The notes under the pieces: generated by a model
Told to the model about the DNA's origin: nothing
Databases searched by the model: none
The model's input: only the letters and a program-made list of their open reading frames with translations
Program-made: the position numbers and the translations under genes
Assembly (NCBI RefSeq): GCF_002775205.1
Contig: NC_036456.1
Coordinates: 21,758,968 to 21,822,967, forward strand
Reading direction: 5' to 3'
DNA: 64,000 bases
Source of the DNA: Xiphophorus maculatus
Lineage: Eukaryota > Chordata > Actinopteri > Cyprinodontiformes > Poeciliidae
Shown here: piece after piece, positions 21,401-34,239 of the stretch
How the letters are laid out: every line of letters begins with the position of its first letter
Position numbering within the stretch: the stretch's first letter is position 1

Positions 21401-24283
21401 AATTATTATTTCACAGGTGGTTTCCTCGACATTAAAGTCAACAGATGGAACTGAAGCACAGCTAGATGGAACAGGATGTTAGAAAAGCATCATATAAACT
21501 GCAGTCTCTAAAAAAGTCTTATAAAATCTTAAATAAATGAAAATTTGAGCACTGGATTGCCTTAAAGTATATTTTTTTGATTTTCTTGGCCCGATATGGC
21601 AGCCTGTTGGAGGAGACGGGCAGCCAATCAGAAAGTGAATCGTTAACAGGAGTACACAGAATCAAACAAACGAACAACACACTCAGAACAGAAATGAAGC
21701 CACAAATCCACAAACAATTTATAATATCTTTTCATTTAAGATAAAGAAAAACCTTCCTAGCCTGTAAGTTGTTCCTACAGACGATTAACGAGCCGATCGT
21801 TGGCAGCCATCTTGTTTTGCTCTTTGCATCACAGCCTCAAACATCCTGGGACGTTTCAGTCTCCAGAGTCATGAATTTCTGATTAATGGAGGCTTTTGAG
21901 GAAAGTTCTTGTTTTGTTGCTGAGAATAAAAACAGAATAGAAAACATTGGACCCAAACGGGTCAACCCGCTTTGTCTCAGAGAACCTCAGAGAACAGAGT
22001 CAGCTGACCGGGAGAGAATAACCAAGAAAACGGTTATAGGGGGCGGAGCCCTGTGAGATCAGTTCCTTAATGTGTGTGTGTGTGTGTGTGTGTGTGTGTT
22101 GATATAGAAAACCAGCTTTTAGATAAAAGCAGGAACCTTCTGTTCCAACTGATTAACCAGACGACCTTTGACCTAATCAATACATTTTAACACATCAATA
22201 AAAATCAGTCTGATTAAAAAATTATAAAAACTTACAAAAGAAAAAGTCTAAACTTGTTAACAAAATGATAAAAGTGATTTATTCTCCTTGTTTTAGGAAG
22301 GTTCTGTGACTGTGTGTCACAGCAATTACAGTCCCACAGAAACAAACATCCTCATGACAAACGTTCCTTTAGTCAAAGTGTGATTAGTGTCACTAAACTG
22401 AACACAGGATTTTCAGATTTATTCAATTTATTGATGTTTTCATTGAACAAAGTAAATAGTTTAGGAGGTTTGAACATTATTTTTAATTTTTTGTGACAAA
22501 AATAAATCTGAATTATTATCATGACAAGAAATTTATCACGATAAAAGACGAGCGATACGATAAGTTCTCTGTCTCAGAGGAGTTTAAACTTTGGACCGAT
22601 AATGAATAAAGTTTTTACCCCCCGTCTGACGGTGTTTTCTGCCTCAGCTCTCCGGTCATCATCACCCTGGACAGCGACAGTAGCCATGACGACGGCCAGA
22701 AGAAGACCAACAGCGGCAGCAGCAGCCCCCTCAGCAGCCAGCAGACCATCGACTTCTCCGACCTCCCGTTGGCTCCCTCCGCCGGAGTGGGCGGGGCCGT
22801 GGAGGTGGGGGAGCTTCCCGCCGACATCCTGGACCGGGGGTCCGACGGGTCGGAGTCGGAGGCGCCGGTTCAGTCCGGAGCGGCGCGCCGAGGCGACGGC
22901 GACTACGTGGACGTCGAGAACATGGAGGACACCGTGTCTCTGCTGGACACGTCTGACGACCAGCAACCGGAGGCCGACGCCAAGAAACTGGGCCACAGAG
23001 AAGACCCGTCTGACCGGTACCTGCTGGAGGCCATCCTGGACGACCTGAACCGGATCGCTCCACCAAGACAGAACCTATCCCAGGACGGCGGCTTCCTGTC
23101 GAAGAACAGAGAACGGACGCCACAGGAAGTCATCCGGCTGGAGGAGAGGACAGGTTCCGGTCCAACATCTGTCACCAGCTGTCAGCAGAACTCGGACTCC
23201 GTCCCGCCTCCGCTGGAGAGGATGGAGGGTCGGGAAGTCCCACCTCTCCTCCGGCGGGCCAGTCCGGTCGGGTCGTACAGCAGGAACACGCCGCCGCCTC
23301 TCAAACACAAGGATGCTGGGAGTCCGCCGCGCGGCGCCGCCGGCCCGCCAGACGTTGGGCCACGTTGTTCCTCCGACCCAAATACGACTGGCAGGAACTC
23401 ACCGGGTCTCATCCCACTCACCATTCCTCCCATAGCAACCATCCAGAACCAGTTCGGCGTGTCGCCGACTGCCAGCGGCGCCGCGCTCGCCTCCTCCTCC
23501 CCCAGGCTCCCGGTCCGGTCCGGTTCTGATCGGCTCCCCAGCCTGAGGTTTGGTTCTTTTCCCTCCATGGAGTCGTTCCCCAGCAGCGAAAGCTTGAAGC
23601 TGAATTTACCTTTGACCCCTGCAACCTCCTCACATTCCTCGGATCTCCACCCGGCTCACCGGAGGAACCCGGTCAGCCCGACCCGTCGGGTCGGTGCCGG
23701 TGGTTTCCGTCCGTCTGGCTGGGACTTCTTCTCAGGTCTGAACTCTCTCAGCGCTGCTGCTTTCCGACCGGACCGGCCGCCAGCAGGGGGCGTCCGTCCT
23801 GACCTCACCGCTGCTGCAAGAGGTCAGGAGGTCAGCGTCTCTGACTCCGCTTCCAACCACAAGGCCTTAGCTCCGCCTCCATCACAACACGCCCTCTGCT
23901 TCATCCAATCAGAGCACAGTTCTCAGTCCAAGTCCCATTCTGAACCCATTCACCTCTCAGAGTCCGACTCGGCATCAAAGAACCGGAACAATCCGAGCTC
24001 CACCGTCCCGCCGGGCTCACAGGTCCAGAACCAACAGCAGAGTTCGCAGGCTACGCCACCCAGCACACACCCACATGACTCCGCCCACCACCCACATGAC
24101 TCCACCCGACTCTCAGACACCTTTGACTCCGCCCACAGACGATCTTCCAGCCGACTCTCTGACCCCGCCCACCTCCTCTCTGGCTCCGCCCCTAAATCTT
24201 CCCACAGGACCTTTGAACCTCCGTCAGACAATCAGCCGTTGGGTCGGCCGTCTGATCGGCTCTCTGGAGAAATTCCTCCCTGA
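18473..24283 (+). CDS. topors: E3 ubiquitin/SUMO ligase Topors
   Basis: RING-type ligase acting on p53 and other nuclear proteins; also found at centrosomes and basal bodies. Coding exons 18473-20871, 21044-21169 and 22648-24283 join in frame to 1386 residues. The ATG lies three bases inside an exon (acceptor cttcag|gtgATG). The C3HC4 RING uses C78, C81, C94, H96, C99, C102, C113 and C116, followed by the family block HSVRAEDDFKEY. The conserved TOPORS block around GIWVRGVSGNQGRPRSV follows near residue 315. The C-terminal half is Ser/Pro/Arg-rich and acidic, with PGGKRKYKSRHL near 750, SVEIIYEG encoded in the middle exon and SPVIITLDSDS at the last junction, the last resembling a SUMO-interaction motif. 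Human TOPORS encodes these blocks in one exon, so the two coding introns here (172 bp and 1478 bp) look lineage-specific. It is longer than human (1045 residues). Confidence 0.97.
21170..22647 (+). other. Second coding intron of topors
   Basis: 1478-bp AT-rich intron with donor cag|gtgagg and acceptor gcctcag. It contains a short (TG)n run at about 22073-22100 and a tract near 22490-22570 resembling the AT-rich dispersed repeat seen at 15.4 and 58.8 kb. No gene was seen. Confidence 0.75.
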
Positions 24284-24303
24284 TTCTGGGGAAAATTTAC
24301 AGA

Positions 24304-24309
24304 AATAAA
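24304..24309 (+). terminator. topors poly(A) signal candidate
   Basis: AATAAA 21 bases after the topors stop codon. If used, the 3' UTR would be very short; later T-rich sequence also fits a downstream element. Confidence 0.5.
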
Positions 24310-25589
24310 TACAGAAAGTTTGTTTTTATTTTTTATTGTTTCTGTTTTTTGTCTGTTGTTGGACTGAAAAGTGACCAGGTTGTTTTTAAATGTCAGGACT
24401 GCTTTTTACTTTAAATTCCGGGACTACGACCCAGTTATCGTGTTCTGATCCAAATATATTTATGCTTTTTAATTTTTTTATCCTAAAGAAATGTGTGGAA
24501 GCTGTTCAGGAAACATCTGGAGAAACGACCAGATGTTTGTTTGATTCAGGTTGAGAGCTGCTGTTCGCTGAATGGATGAGTTCAGAGACTCTGAGCCACA
24601 GGAACTGGTTCTGGTTCTGGTTCTGGTGGACATCCGGGCCGTTCTTCACTGGTTCTGTAAGGAGACCTGAATAAAAGGTTGATCTGAAAATCATCCTGTT
24701 TCAGTTCATTGCTGCAGCATCATACTGCCACCACCATGCCTCACAGTTTGTCCTGATGTGTTTTCTGCAAAGATCTCAGCTTTTTATAATGCAAAGTTGC
24801 CATGAACTTTGACCTTTAACCTGCAAACTGAGGCCAGATGGGACTCTGCGGTTGTTTGGAGGCTAAATGACCTTTGAACTCTTCCCAGATAGTGCTGAGC
24901 GATGCAACTTAAAAATAAAATCTATAATTTTTGTATAAATGCTCACCAATAAATTAACGGTTTAATGTTTTAATGAAACAAACTTTTTCTCTTACCATGC
25001 AGACAGTCTCCAGCCTTTTTGAGTATTTTTTTGTTTGTTTTAGAAAATCTTCCAGCAAAAAATGTTGAAATTTCTATAAAAAAACTTAACCAAGTTTGAT
25101 AAATACATTTACTCCAGTCTTGTAGATTTTTAGTTAGACGTTTCTGGATGATTATAGCTACTAACTATGAAATTAAAATTAAAACATGGCTAATAAAAGA
25201 AAAATGATTTGTGTCTTTCCATTAAAGAAGAATTAAATTGTATTTTCTCATTTTAAAAATGACAGTAATCACTGGAGGACCAAATTTGTAGCATTCTGTG
25301 TCCACAGAGTTGTTCCAGTGGCCACAAATGGCCCCCAAACCACACTTTGGACACCTCTGATTCAGATCCTATTGTTGTGACTTTATTCTTGAAATTCAAA
25401 ATAAAAAAATCTTAACCTGACCATAATATTCTGTCATAAAATTAAGATGAATTTAAAGTTAAAATAGCAGCAAAAACAAACAAAATGGCGGCTCTGGATG
25501 ATGGGATCATTGGTAAAAAAAAAATTAAAAAAGAAATCTTCAAGAACAAACATAACATCGATTAATCGTCCTATCGTTGATAGATCCAG

Positions 25590-25870
25590 TAAATCAGCTG
25601 CAGTTGGTGCTTCTCGCCAGCAGGTGGCGCATGACGCCCCGCCGCCTCCTCCCGGCCCTGTGCGGCCCTCAGGAGCAGGAAGCTGAGCGGATAATGAGCC
25701 TCGGGGGAGCGGCGGATCGGAGGCCCCGCTGCACTAATTAAGCCTATCAGGCTGCGATTAACTGGCTGTTAAACACACACAGTCTGCGGCGGATCAGCGC
25801 CGAGGCCCGAACCGCAGCCAGTTACCAGCCTGAGGACCGAGGCTCAGCGGGAAAAGCTTTTCTTCCTGTT
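25590..25870. promoter_or_regulatory. Candidate conserved non-coding element, CpG-rich
   Basis: A GC/CpG-rich island in AT-rich surroundings that includes homeodomain-type sites (actaattaagcc, gataatgagcc, gcgattaactgg). It has no open frame of note. The enhancer role, perhaps for cxxc4, is only an inference from composition. Confidence 0.3.
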
Positions 25871-27450
25871 CACCAAAAATAACCAGGAGCAAATTTTCCT
25901 ATTTGTGGTTTTAATGGTTTGTTGATGCATCTGTGACTCTTAATGGAGAACTGGCAGCTCCACCAGAACTTACTGGGTTTATCCAAACAGTAAAACAGAA
26001 CCTAGAACATGATGCACGAATTCAAAGTGAAGAAAATATGAAGGTCTTTCAGTCCACTGCCTGATTTTCTTTTTTAACTGAATCTATAAAGCATTTCAAT
26101 ACAGTTTTAACAACGTTTTAGCACCGATGGGATTATTACTGATGAGTTTTCTTCATATTTTATTATTATTTTGCCTCCTAGCAAGAAAATCCTGGATTTA
26201 AATCCTAGATTATAGTTTACTCTCTCGTTCCCCTCTGGTCCAAAAATATTCACTTAATTTCAGACTCTAATGGCCTAAAGTATTATAAATTAGAGTTTGG
26301 GCCAGAATTTAACATTATGTATCAAAATAAATTTGTACATCCCTTTATTTTTGGCTTCTTCCATCATTTTTCTTCCAGTCGTATGATTTCTAAATCTTCC
26401 TGCGGAACCGGGTTTTACTCTGCTGAGAAAAAACTACAAATCCCACAATGCATGAAATAAATAAGCCGGTTTGAGATGAATTAATCAGCAGACATGCAGA
26501 TGTTCCTCCTCTGCTTCTGAAAACAGATTTAAAACCGAATGAAGTTAAAAACATCTTTGTTTCAGCTGCCAGCATCGTTTACATTTGAAAACTTTAATTA
26601 GTCGCCTACAACACCTGTTAGCGTTAGCTGTTATAAAGCTTTAATGTGTAAAAAACAGATTCCTTGACTGAAAATCAGCAGCTCAAGTTGAAAAAGTTAA
26701 TTTTATTTGCTTATGATGTTAAATATATGTTATTGTTGTAATTCCTGTTGATCTTAAATTCTGAATTGTAAAAATGATTAACTTCATGTCCTGATCTGAG
26801 GACGAACAGTCGGCCTTGCAAATGCATCCGCTCCCTTCCATCCGCCACATTTTGGGTTAGCATCGATTGCTAATGTGATTTTATCCATGACAATCACAAA
26901 ACTTAAATCTACTTTAATTGGCTTTGACAGAACGAGGGGAGCATGCAGGAAGGATCAGGATTTTTCTTTTCCTCTGAGCTATTTTGTTTGTTTCCATTAG
27001 GGTTGTATGATACATCGCAAATATATCATCATCACAATATCAGCATGCGCAATATTCATATCCCAAAGAACTGACTGGAGATCAATCATTTTTGGCTAAT
27101 ATATCTTACAAATTCTTAAGTTTTATTTTAATGTGATATTTAGCCATCTAACGGCACACAAACAGCACTCACAAAAAGAAAGGATGTTAAAAAGACAGGA
27201 AAAAGAAAACAGGAATATATCCATTGTTATTTACCAAGGTTATCGGAAGATTTTCAGATATAGTTGTGAGTTTCTGTTGTAAAAGCGACCCGATCAGCGA
27301 CCCGGTTCTGGTTCCCTTCAGTTGTCCAGCCTTAGGACAACAGAGACGGTTTGGTGAGGATGGAGCTGCTGGCGTCGGTCAGATCAATCTGTCTGACCGG
27401 AGGCAGAGAAACGTCACAGCAGCAAGGACCAGACATCCTGCTGCTGCAGG

Positions 27451-28169
27451 TTGGATGTTAGATGTTGGATGTTAGATGTTGGATGTTAGATGTTAGATGT
27501 TGGATGTTAGATGTTGGATGTTAGATGTTGGATGTTAGATGTTGGATGTTAGATGTTAGATGTTAGATGTTAGATGTTGGATGTTGGATGTTAGATGTTA
27601 GATGTTAGATGTTGGATGTTAGATGTTAGATGTTAGATGTTGGATGTTAGATGTTGGATGTTAGATGTTAGATGTTGGATGTTAGATGTTAGATGTTAGA
27701 TGTTAGATGTTAGATGTTAGATGTTAGATGTTGGATGTTAGATGTTAGATGTTAGATGTTGGATGTTGGATGTTAGATGTTAGATGTTAGATGTTAGATG
27801 TTAGATGTTGGATGTTAGATGTTAGATGTTGGATGTTAGATGTTGGATGTTAGATGTTGGATTGGATGTTAGATGTGATGTTAGATGTTGGATGTTAGAT
27901 GTTGGATGTTAGATGTTAGATGTTAGATGTTAGATGTTAGATGTTGGATGTTAGATGTTAGATGTTAGATGTTGGATGTTAGATGTTGGATGTTAGATGT
28001 TAGATGTTGGATGTTAGATGTTGGATGTTAGATGTTAGATGTTGGATGTTAGATGTTGGATGTTAGATGTTGGATGTTAGATGTTGGATGTTAGATGTTA
28101 GATGTTGGATGTTAGATGTTGGATGTTAGATGTTGGATGTTGGATGTTAGATGTTGGATGTTAGATGTT
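27451..28169. repeat. Two-variant heptamer satellite (TTAGATG / TTGGATG)
   Basis: About 719 bp made almost wholly of the heptamers ttagatg and ttggatg, roughly 102 units, differing at one position. Phase slips occur near 27860-27880 (ttggattggatg, tagatgtgatg). Open frames read from its right end are repeat artefacts. Confidence 0.98.
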
Positions 28170-28958
28170 TGGGTTTGGACCCGTCTGCCCAGTGAGAGTC
28201 CAAACAGAAAACCAAACCGCTGCCATCCGTACCGTTCAGATAAAAATCTGAAACCTGATGTGTTTGTATTTAGCTTCTTTACTCCGATGCTCCTAAATAA
28301 AACCCAGTGGAAGCAACTGTCTTCAGTCACCTGGTTAGTAAAGTTAAAAAGTCCATTTGTGTTTAATTTATCCTCCATGTTCCCAGAAGGCCTCAGAGTT
28401 TCTCTGATCTACAGAGCAGGAAAACGATCTGATCCGATTTCTTCACCTCGTTCTGATCGAACCAGTTCTGATTGTTTTTCACCATCAATTTGTTCCACTT
28501 CCATGTGTGGAACCAAATTAAACCTGATAGTTTTAAAATCAGTCTGAACAGGCAATTCATCCGACTGTTAGCTCATTGACGTGAGACATGAGTTATGATT
28601 CTGGCCAGAAGAAATCAGACGGTAAATCTGGACGTGAACAACTGAATAATGAAAGGATGAAACCACATCCCGTCCCCATCGCTCTGTTTTAGCTTTTACA
28701 GTAAATACGACTTTTACTCGGCAACACTTTTTACCAGAATGGTTTTTTATATCAAGTTATTAAATTTTAGTTGCTAAAATGGACAAAAACATTTACAGGC
28801 CAAGAAAATAGAAAATAGAAAATAGAAACAGTCGTCCTCCAAAATATATTCATCAGAGATTTTTCTTTTAAAATGTGTGGAAAACCTTTATTTTATAATA
28901 ATTTACTTTCCTGCAAGTTTTTAACTACGTTGTTATTTAGATTACATCAGTTTGAACT

Positions 28959-29009
28959 GATTAGATTAGATTAGATTAGATTAGATTAGATTAGATTAGA
29001 TTAGATTAG
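28959..29009. repeat. (TTAGA)n microsatellite
   Basis: About ten perfect tandem copies of the pentamer ttaga. Confidence 0.95.
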
Positions 29010-29289
29010 TTGTCTTTGCGCAGTAAGCAGTACAACAGGATTAATTGTGCACCTCTGGTTTTTATGAACAGTCAAGATTAATGAGACCAGACAGAAGTAT
29101 GAAAAAAAACAAAAACCCAGATTTTAAATTATATTCTTGTCTTTAAACTTTCCTGAATAATAATAAGTTGCACAGTAAGTTTGTTTATGAGCCAACAAAA
29201 AAAACTAAATGTTTTATAATTTCTGTTTTTTTGTTGTTTTTCTTTTTTTTGGCTTGTGTAGCGACAAGTTTAGACACCTCTGACACCAC

Positions 29290-29350
29290 CGTTCATGTGT
29301 TAGAATGGCCTACTCAAAGTAAAGACCTAAATCCAATTGAGAACTGATTG
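29290..29350 (+). mobile_element. Tc1-like transposase DDE-region relic
   Basis: Encodes E-W-P-T-Q-S-K-D-L-N-P-I-E-N then a stop, matching the W-P-x-Q-S-P-D-L-N-P-I-E-N-L block that carries the last catalytic acidic residue of Tc1-family transposases. Flanking sequence has lost the reading frame. Confidence 0.8.
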
Positions 29351-29854
29351 GTTTCCTTCCACTCTGATTGAGGTTGATCTATTATTTATTAAAATTGCTC
29401 CTTGGGGATGAAAAAAGTTATTTAAATTGAATTAATTTGGATATTCTGGAAAGAAAAACATCCATAAATGTAGATCTGTTGGTTTTTAAAGCTGCTGGAG
29501 ACGCTGAGGTTGAAAAAGACATGAGAAAGATTACATTTAAATCTTAGAAATCATCTAATTTTCATTTCTATCCACAGTTATACAAGTTCAGGTTGGATCC
29601 TGACGGTACTTTGTGTTTCTGGAAGCTGAAACTGGTGGATCCAGAGGAGATCTGCCGTCGCTGACGTCAGGCCTGCGGGAAGCCCCGCCCCTCGGCTCAT
29701 CAGGCCACGCCCACATTCTAGAACACTGCTGGTGGGCCCCATTGTTAGCGCAGTTGCCTGGCAACACGGCGCACCGTCGTCAGGGACAACCAGCCTCTGT
29801 CTTTCTTTCTTTCTCTGTCAGATAGCAACACCATTACAGAGATGACAAGCCCAC

Positions 29855-30172
29855 GCTCACACACACACACAAACACACACACACACACACACACACACTC
29901 TCTGAGCTTCCATCTTGAGGCAGGAAAATTTCACACAAACACAGGAAAACATATTGTTCATTTTCATGCCTGCTGCCTCCTCCTGCTCACACACATCATT
30001 ACTCACTGCAACGCATGATGCAATCATCAGACATCCCTCCACTCTGCCTGTGTGTGTGTGTGTGTGTGTGTCACACACTCGCCCCTCATCTTTGAAATGC
30101 TTTATTATAATTCAGCACATGAAGAGGTCACACAGACAGATTACAGGAGGAGGAGGAGGAGGAGGAGGAGGC
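29855..30172. repeat. Cluster of (CA)n, (TG)n and (GGA)n microsatellites
   Basis: (CA)n at about 29857-29897, (TG)n at 30048-30072 and (GGA)n at 30145-30171, separated by unremarkable sequence. Confidence 0.9.
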
Positions 30173-30679
30173 TCCTTCCTCCTCCTCCAGAGGATGTTTG
30201 GGTTCAGATGATCCCACAAAGAGCCGATTTCCTCATGACTCCCACAAAGATAAACAAATATCTGTAAACATTTCCTCCACATCTTCAGGTGCAGCATGAG
30301 AACGAATGTGGGAGAGAAAAACGCAGTTCGGACTCCAACACAAAGAGCTGCTGTTCACGATGCTTTCAGCTCCACTGGAAACATCTGCAGGTCAGTTTAG
30401 ACACCTGAGGCCTTCGCTGGATCTCTTCAGAAAAATGTTCTGCTTCCTTCCTGTTGCTTCTGCAGTCAGAACTAATTTATGGAAATGTTTTCACACCCAA
30501 ACCGACCCGGTTCCAGAGAAAAGCTCCCTGTTTTAATCAGTCAACCAGTGTAGGACCTGATCCCATCTGAGATGGGTTACATTTTATCTTTCTGGCTGCC
30601 ATCTTGGATCTTAATGTTGGGTTGAGGAAACACATCAGAGGGATGAGCAGTAAAGATGTTTCCACCAGTGAAGTCGGTT

Positions 30680-31180
30680 CGATTTGAGGACAAAGTTGCA
30701 ACATTTGATAGATTTTCAGTCAAACCAGCCAAACCTTTGAGCAAGCTGTTCCTCTCCTCGCCTGTGGGGGCGCTGCACCAAGAACCACTGACAAAAAACA
30801 CACAAAAACGTCTGAAGAAGAAACAAAGAATAACTTCCTTCTTCATGAAATGTAAACTAAAACAAAGTAGCAGCAGATGTTAGCGGTTGTAGGATTTCGC
30901 TTTTGTCTTTAGCGCTTGGCTAACAGGAGAAATGTTTTGGTTCTATTTACCCAGAATGCCCTGTACTGAGGTCTGCTTCCTGCCTTTGGAGTCGTCTCCA
31001 GCCCGCTTGGCGTTCACATCTACATTTGAGGCTCTCCAGAGTTCAACCGAACCCAGACTGAGGTTTGGAGGCGGATCAGAGTTTGATTATCATTCAGACC
31101 AAATGAAACAAACTTTCTAGGTAAACAACTATAATTCAGTTAAAGTGAACTAAACCGGGCTGGTATGAAGACGCCCTAAG
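30680..31180 (-). mobile_element. Non-autonomous interspersed element, copy B
   Basis: Reverse-complement relative of the element at 6677-7165. It shares the block ggcgctgcaccaagaaccac with the upstream aagctgttcctctcctcgcc, and ends with actaaaccgggctggtatga before a CGCCCTA border. Its termini suggest a DNA-transposon-derived sequence. No coding sequence was seen. Confidence 0.75.
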
Positions 31181-31289
31181 AGTTTAATCCAATTGTAAAA
31201 GCTACACCCTGCCATCCACCCAGTGATTTTTCTCCACAGTTTTCTACTTTAATTCCTTCTGAAGAAATTAAAAGTTAAATTGACACGCC

Positions 31290-31570
31290 GCGTCAACATG
31301 GTGAGAATGCAGCTTCAGTTTCCTAATCGATATTCTGGAGATGCACCTGTCGATTTTTCTAATTTGGATCTTCAATAACTCAACATTTGAGTGCAAATGA
31401 AACTCGGGATAAATGTCTGATTGATTTGCAATTATAAGTCCAAGTCAGAAAAATCAAGAGGATAAAATGTTCATCTTCTAATTTGGCTGCCATGCATGTG
31501 AAATGTTATTAGAGTTGGTTTATTTGCATTTATGACTTTAAATCAATAGCAGGACTGTTCTTTTAATGTT
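31290..31570. promoter_or_regulatory. Candidate conserved non-coding element (octamer-type sites)
   Basis: Low-repeat, non-coding block with POU octamer-like (tttatttgcatttatg) and homeodomain-like (gattgatttgcaattata, ttattagag) strings, downstream of cxxc4. Composition resembles vertebrate developmental enhancers; conservation was not tested. Confidence 0.25.
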
Positions 31571-34239
31571 AGAATGATTAAATGCACATAAGCTATGCTA
31601 ACTTAGCTAATTGCTAACTATAATTGGCATGGATAGCAACTGAAAAATTGCATTTCTAAATTTCTGAAAGGAATAATTGTTGGTCTTAAAACAAGTCATC
31701 AAAATATAGAAATAAAATCTGTTAAAAACAAAATGTAGAGCATTTGGATAAGAAATGTGGTTTGATTTGGAGGCAGTTAGCAGCAGAGGAAGAGCTAGCT
31801 CTCTGGTGTTAAACTGGGTTTGTCTGGCATTATTTAAACTGGTTGAGTTCTCTGCATTGGATCAGTGGTTCTGAGCGGCTGACTCCAGAACCACTGCTGA
31901 AATATACCAGTGAAAGAACCGGACCTCCTTATGCTACGTGTCTCAAAACTCATTACAATTAGAAGGATTTATGGACAATTAACTGACAGCCCTTTATTAA
32001 GCTGCATGCTGTTGTTTCCGTCCTATAAAAAGTGACCCTGTAATATAATGAACTCAGGTCCAAACGTCTGACAAGAACCTCAGCTGCATATCCTCTGAAA
32101 TCACCTGGAGAAATCGGTTCCTTCTGCCACCAAAATCTCTTCTCAAAAATGAGCTTTCAAGATAAAATTTTAATGAGAATGTCTCGGTGTGTACAAGGAA
32201 TCACTGAGCGCGTTGTCAACCGACAAACAGGAAATGACACAGTTGCAGTGTGGAATGATCCGATCTCTTTCCGCTCGGTTCCCGGAGGTCCCAGAGTTCT
32301 GCTCGGGGATCCAAAGGGTCGCTGCGAATTCCCACGCTGCATTCGCGCTTCTGTTGGTCCACCACATGGCTCAATGTTCAGCTGATACGGGAACACAGGA
32401 TCTGGTTCTGAACTCTCTCTGAGGTCCCAGTCGGGCCCAACAAGCTGAAGCGGAAAAATGTCGAAACCTTCAATTAGAGGACCCAGAAAGCAGTAAAATG
32501 GTTCCTTTCAGCCTTATAAAACCGACTGGACCTTTGACTGCACCTTCCATCTACATCTACACAAACCCAATAAATTATCACAACTCTTTAATTTGCCAGA
32601 TTCAAATGAACCAAATAACTTCTGGACCACCAAGAGAGTTAAGAAGCAGCTCACGTTGCACCAGCAGAAACACCGGCCAGCAAAAGTCAACCAAGGTGCC
32701 GTTTAAAGTCCTTAAGGAGGAGGTAGACAGAAGAGATGGTAACAGTGATGTGGTTATTGTAGTCCTACTGTGGGAAACTTGTAGTCCATATTAACAGTCT
32801 TGGATCACTTCCTGCTGAGGTCAGTTTGTGAATCCTCTTTGAGGTTAGCTTGTCAGCCAGTTTTGGTCAAACTGAAGGAGTCTCTGCGGCTGAGTCCTGA
32901 ATCTTCCTGGGTTTTGCTACAATGGGATTAGTGGTTAGGCTGGGTGGATGAGGATGAAGAGGAGGAAGGCGTTTTATTCAAGGGATGGAAAAGGTCTGGG
33001 AGGAAATGGTTAATGCTCTTGTGTCGCTGTAAAGTTTAAAACTCGTTTTTTTATCTGGACTTTTCAGTCACTGCCCAGTTTAACCAATCAAAGCATCGGA
33101 CTCTAGAGTTGTAGTTTGGAGGAGAAGAAAGAAAGTTTGGTTTTCTCTGACAGGTTGAAGATTTTCCATCCTTCCTTTGTCAAACCAAAATAAAGCAACA
33201 GTTTAAAGTTTCTCCTTGTACTTCCAGGAGCATCTACGTCCTTACCGACTCCTCTGCTCATCTCTAGAAATGTACGGAATGGTTTTGCCAGAGTCCTTCC
33301 TGATCCCCTGAGTGTTCTTGGTCTTGGTTCGGATCCAAGACCTTTAATAAAATCTTCTCCAATACTTAGAAATACTGAGCAAACCTCTGCCTGACACATT
33401 AAGCATCGACAACCTCTGAATTTAGCAGGGGCAAATGTTCGCGACATAATTTAAACACTGGGACAAAAACATACCACTGACGAGCCTAAAGGGTTACCAA
33501 ACCATAAATTATGGTCCCATTCAGGAAATCCTGGTTCCCAGTAAGACTGGACCAAAGATTGGTCCCATGATGAAAATTTGATATTTGCCCTGAAAACTAG
33601 ACTAAACCAGTAATTCATGAACCTAGAGACAGTTCTGTTGTCCCATTTCAGGGATTAACTCTGGTTTAATGCTGATAAATCATTGTCTGCAGTTTAATAG
33701 ACCCATATAAACTTTTCTCACTAGGATCACAAAGATGGAGCAAATCCACTTTTGCAAATTAGATAAGAAGAAATATTTCTAGTGTTTCAGGCATTGAAGC
33801 AATAGAAATAGAATAGAAATCTAGAGTCTCAATGCCTTGTGCCATTGCATGACGAGATTTGAAAAACCCAAATATAAAGTGAATCCGGGACAATTGAGGC
33901 GTCAAGATGACTTGCAGTTGATTTGAAGGGACGATGGGCATCAATAGCTGGTGAGCACAAGACCATTCATGAGGGGAGTCAATTTGACAACTGCTTCCTG
34001 TGGTACCTTTAAATCCCCTTTCACAAAACACTAAACCTTTCTGATGAAGCCCTCCTATTTCCTGTGACTCCTCCTCCTCCTCTTCCTCCTCGTCCTCCAT
34101 CCAGTCGATGCAGGATTTCTGGGCTATCCACACACGACAAAGTCCTGTTCTGGTTCAGTCCGAGACGCCAAAGTCCTCTGGCTGAATTTCATTCAGTCCA
34201 GGTGTGTCTGCGTTGGTGACTCCACTGGTGAAGGAAAGG

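Larger units (their letters stand above)
24284..34239. other. Intergenic interval between convergent topors and cxxc4
   Basis: About 10 kb without a supported gene. It contains a Tc1-type fragment near 24.70-24.75 kb (actgccaccaccatgcctca), candidate conserved non-coding blocks, the heptamer satellite, a TTAGA array, a Tc1 DDE-region relic and an inverted interspersed element, all listed separately. A possible minus-strand AATAAA for cxxc4 lies at 32973-32978. Overlapping open frames at 32.15-32.42 kb and 33.76-34.13 kb show no recognisable product. Confidence 0.6.

Noticed and set aside
29300-29347. Possible functional transposase gene
   Set aside because: Only a few dozen bases of the catalytic-region motif remain, followed by a stop; it is a relic.
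32149-32422. Four overlapping frames of 65-79 codons on both strands
   Set aside because: No family resemblance and frame openness on both strands; kept only as unexplained DNA.
33759-34133. 124-codon minus-strand frame with a poly-Glu run, just downstream of the cxxc4 stop
   Set aside because: It sits in the likely cxxc4 3' UTR; no domain and the Glu run comes from a cctcctcct tract.
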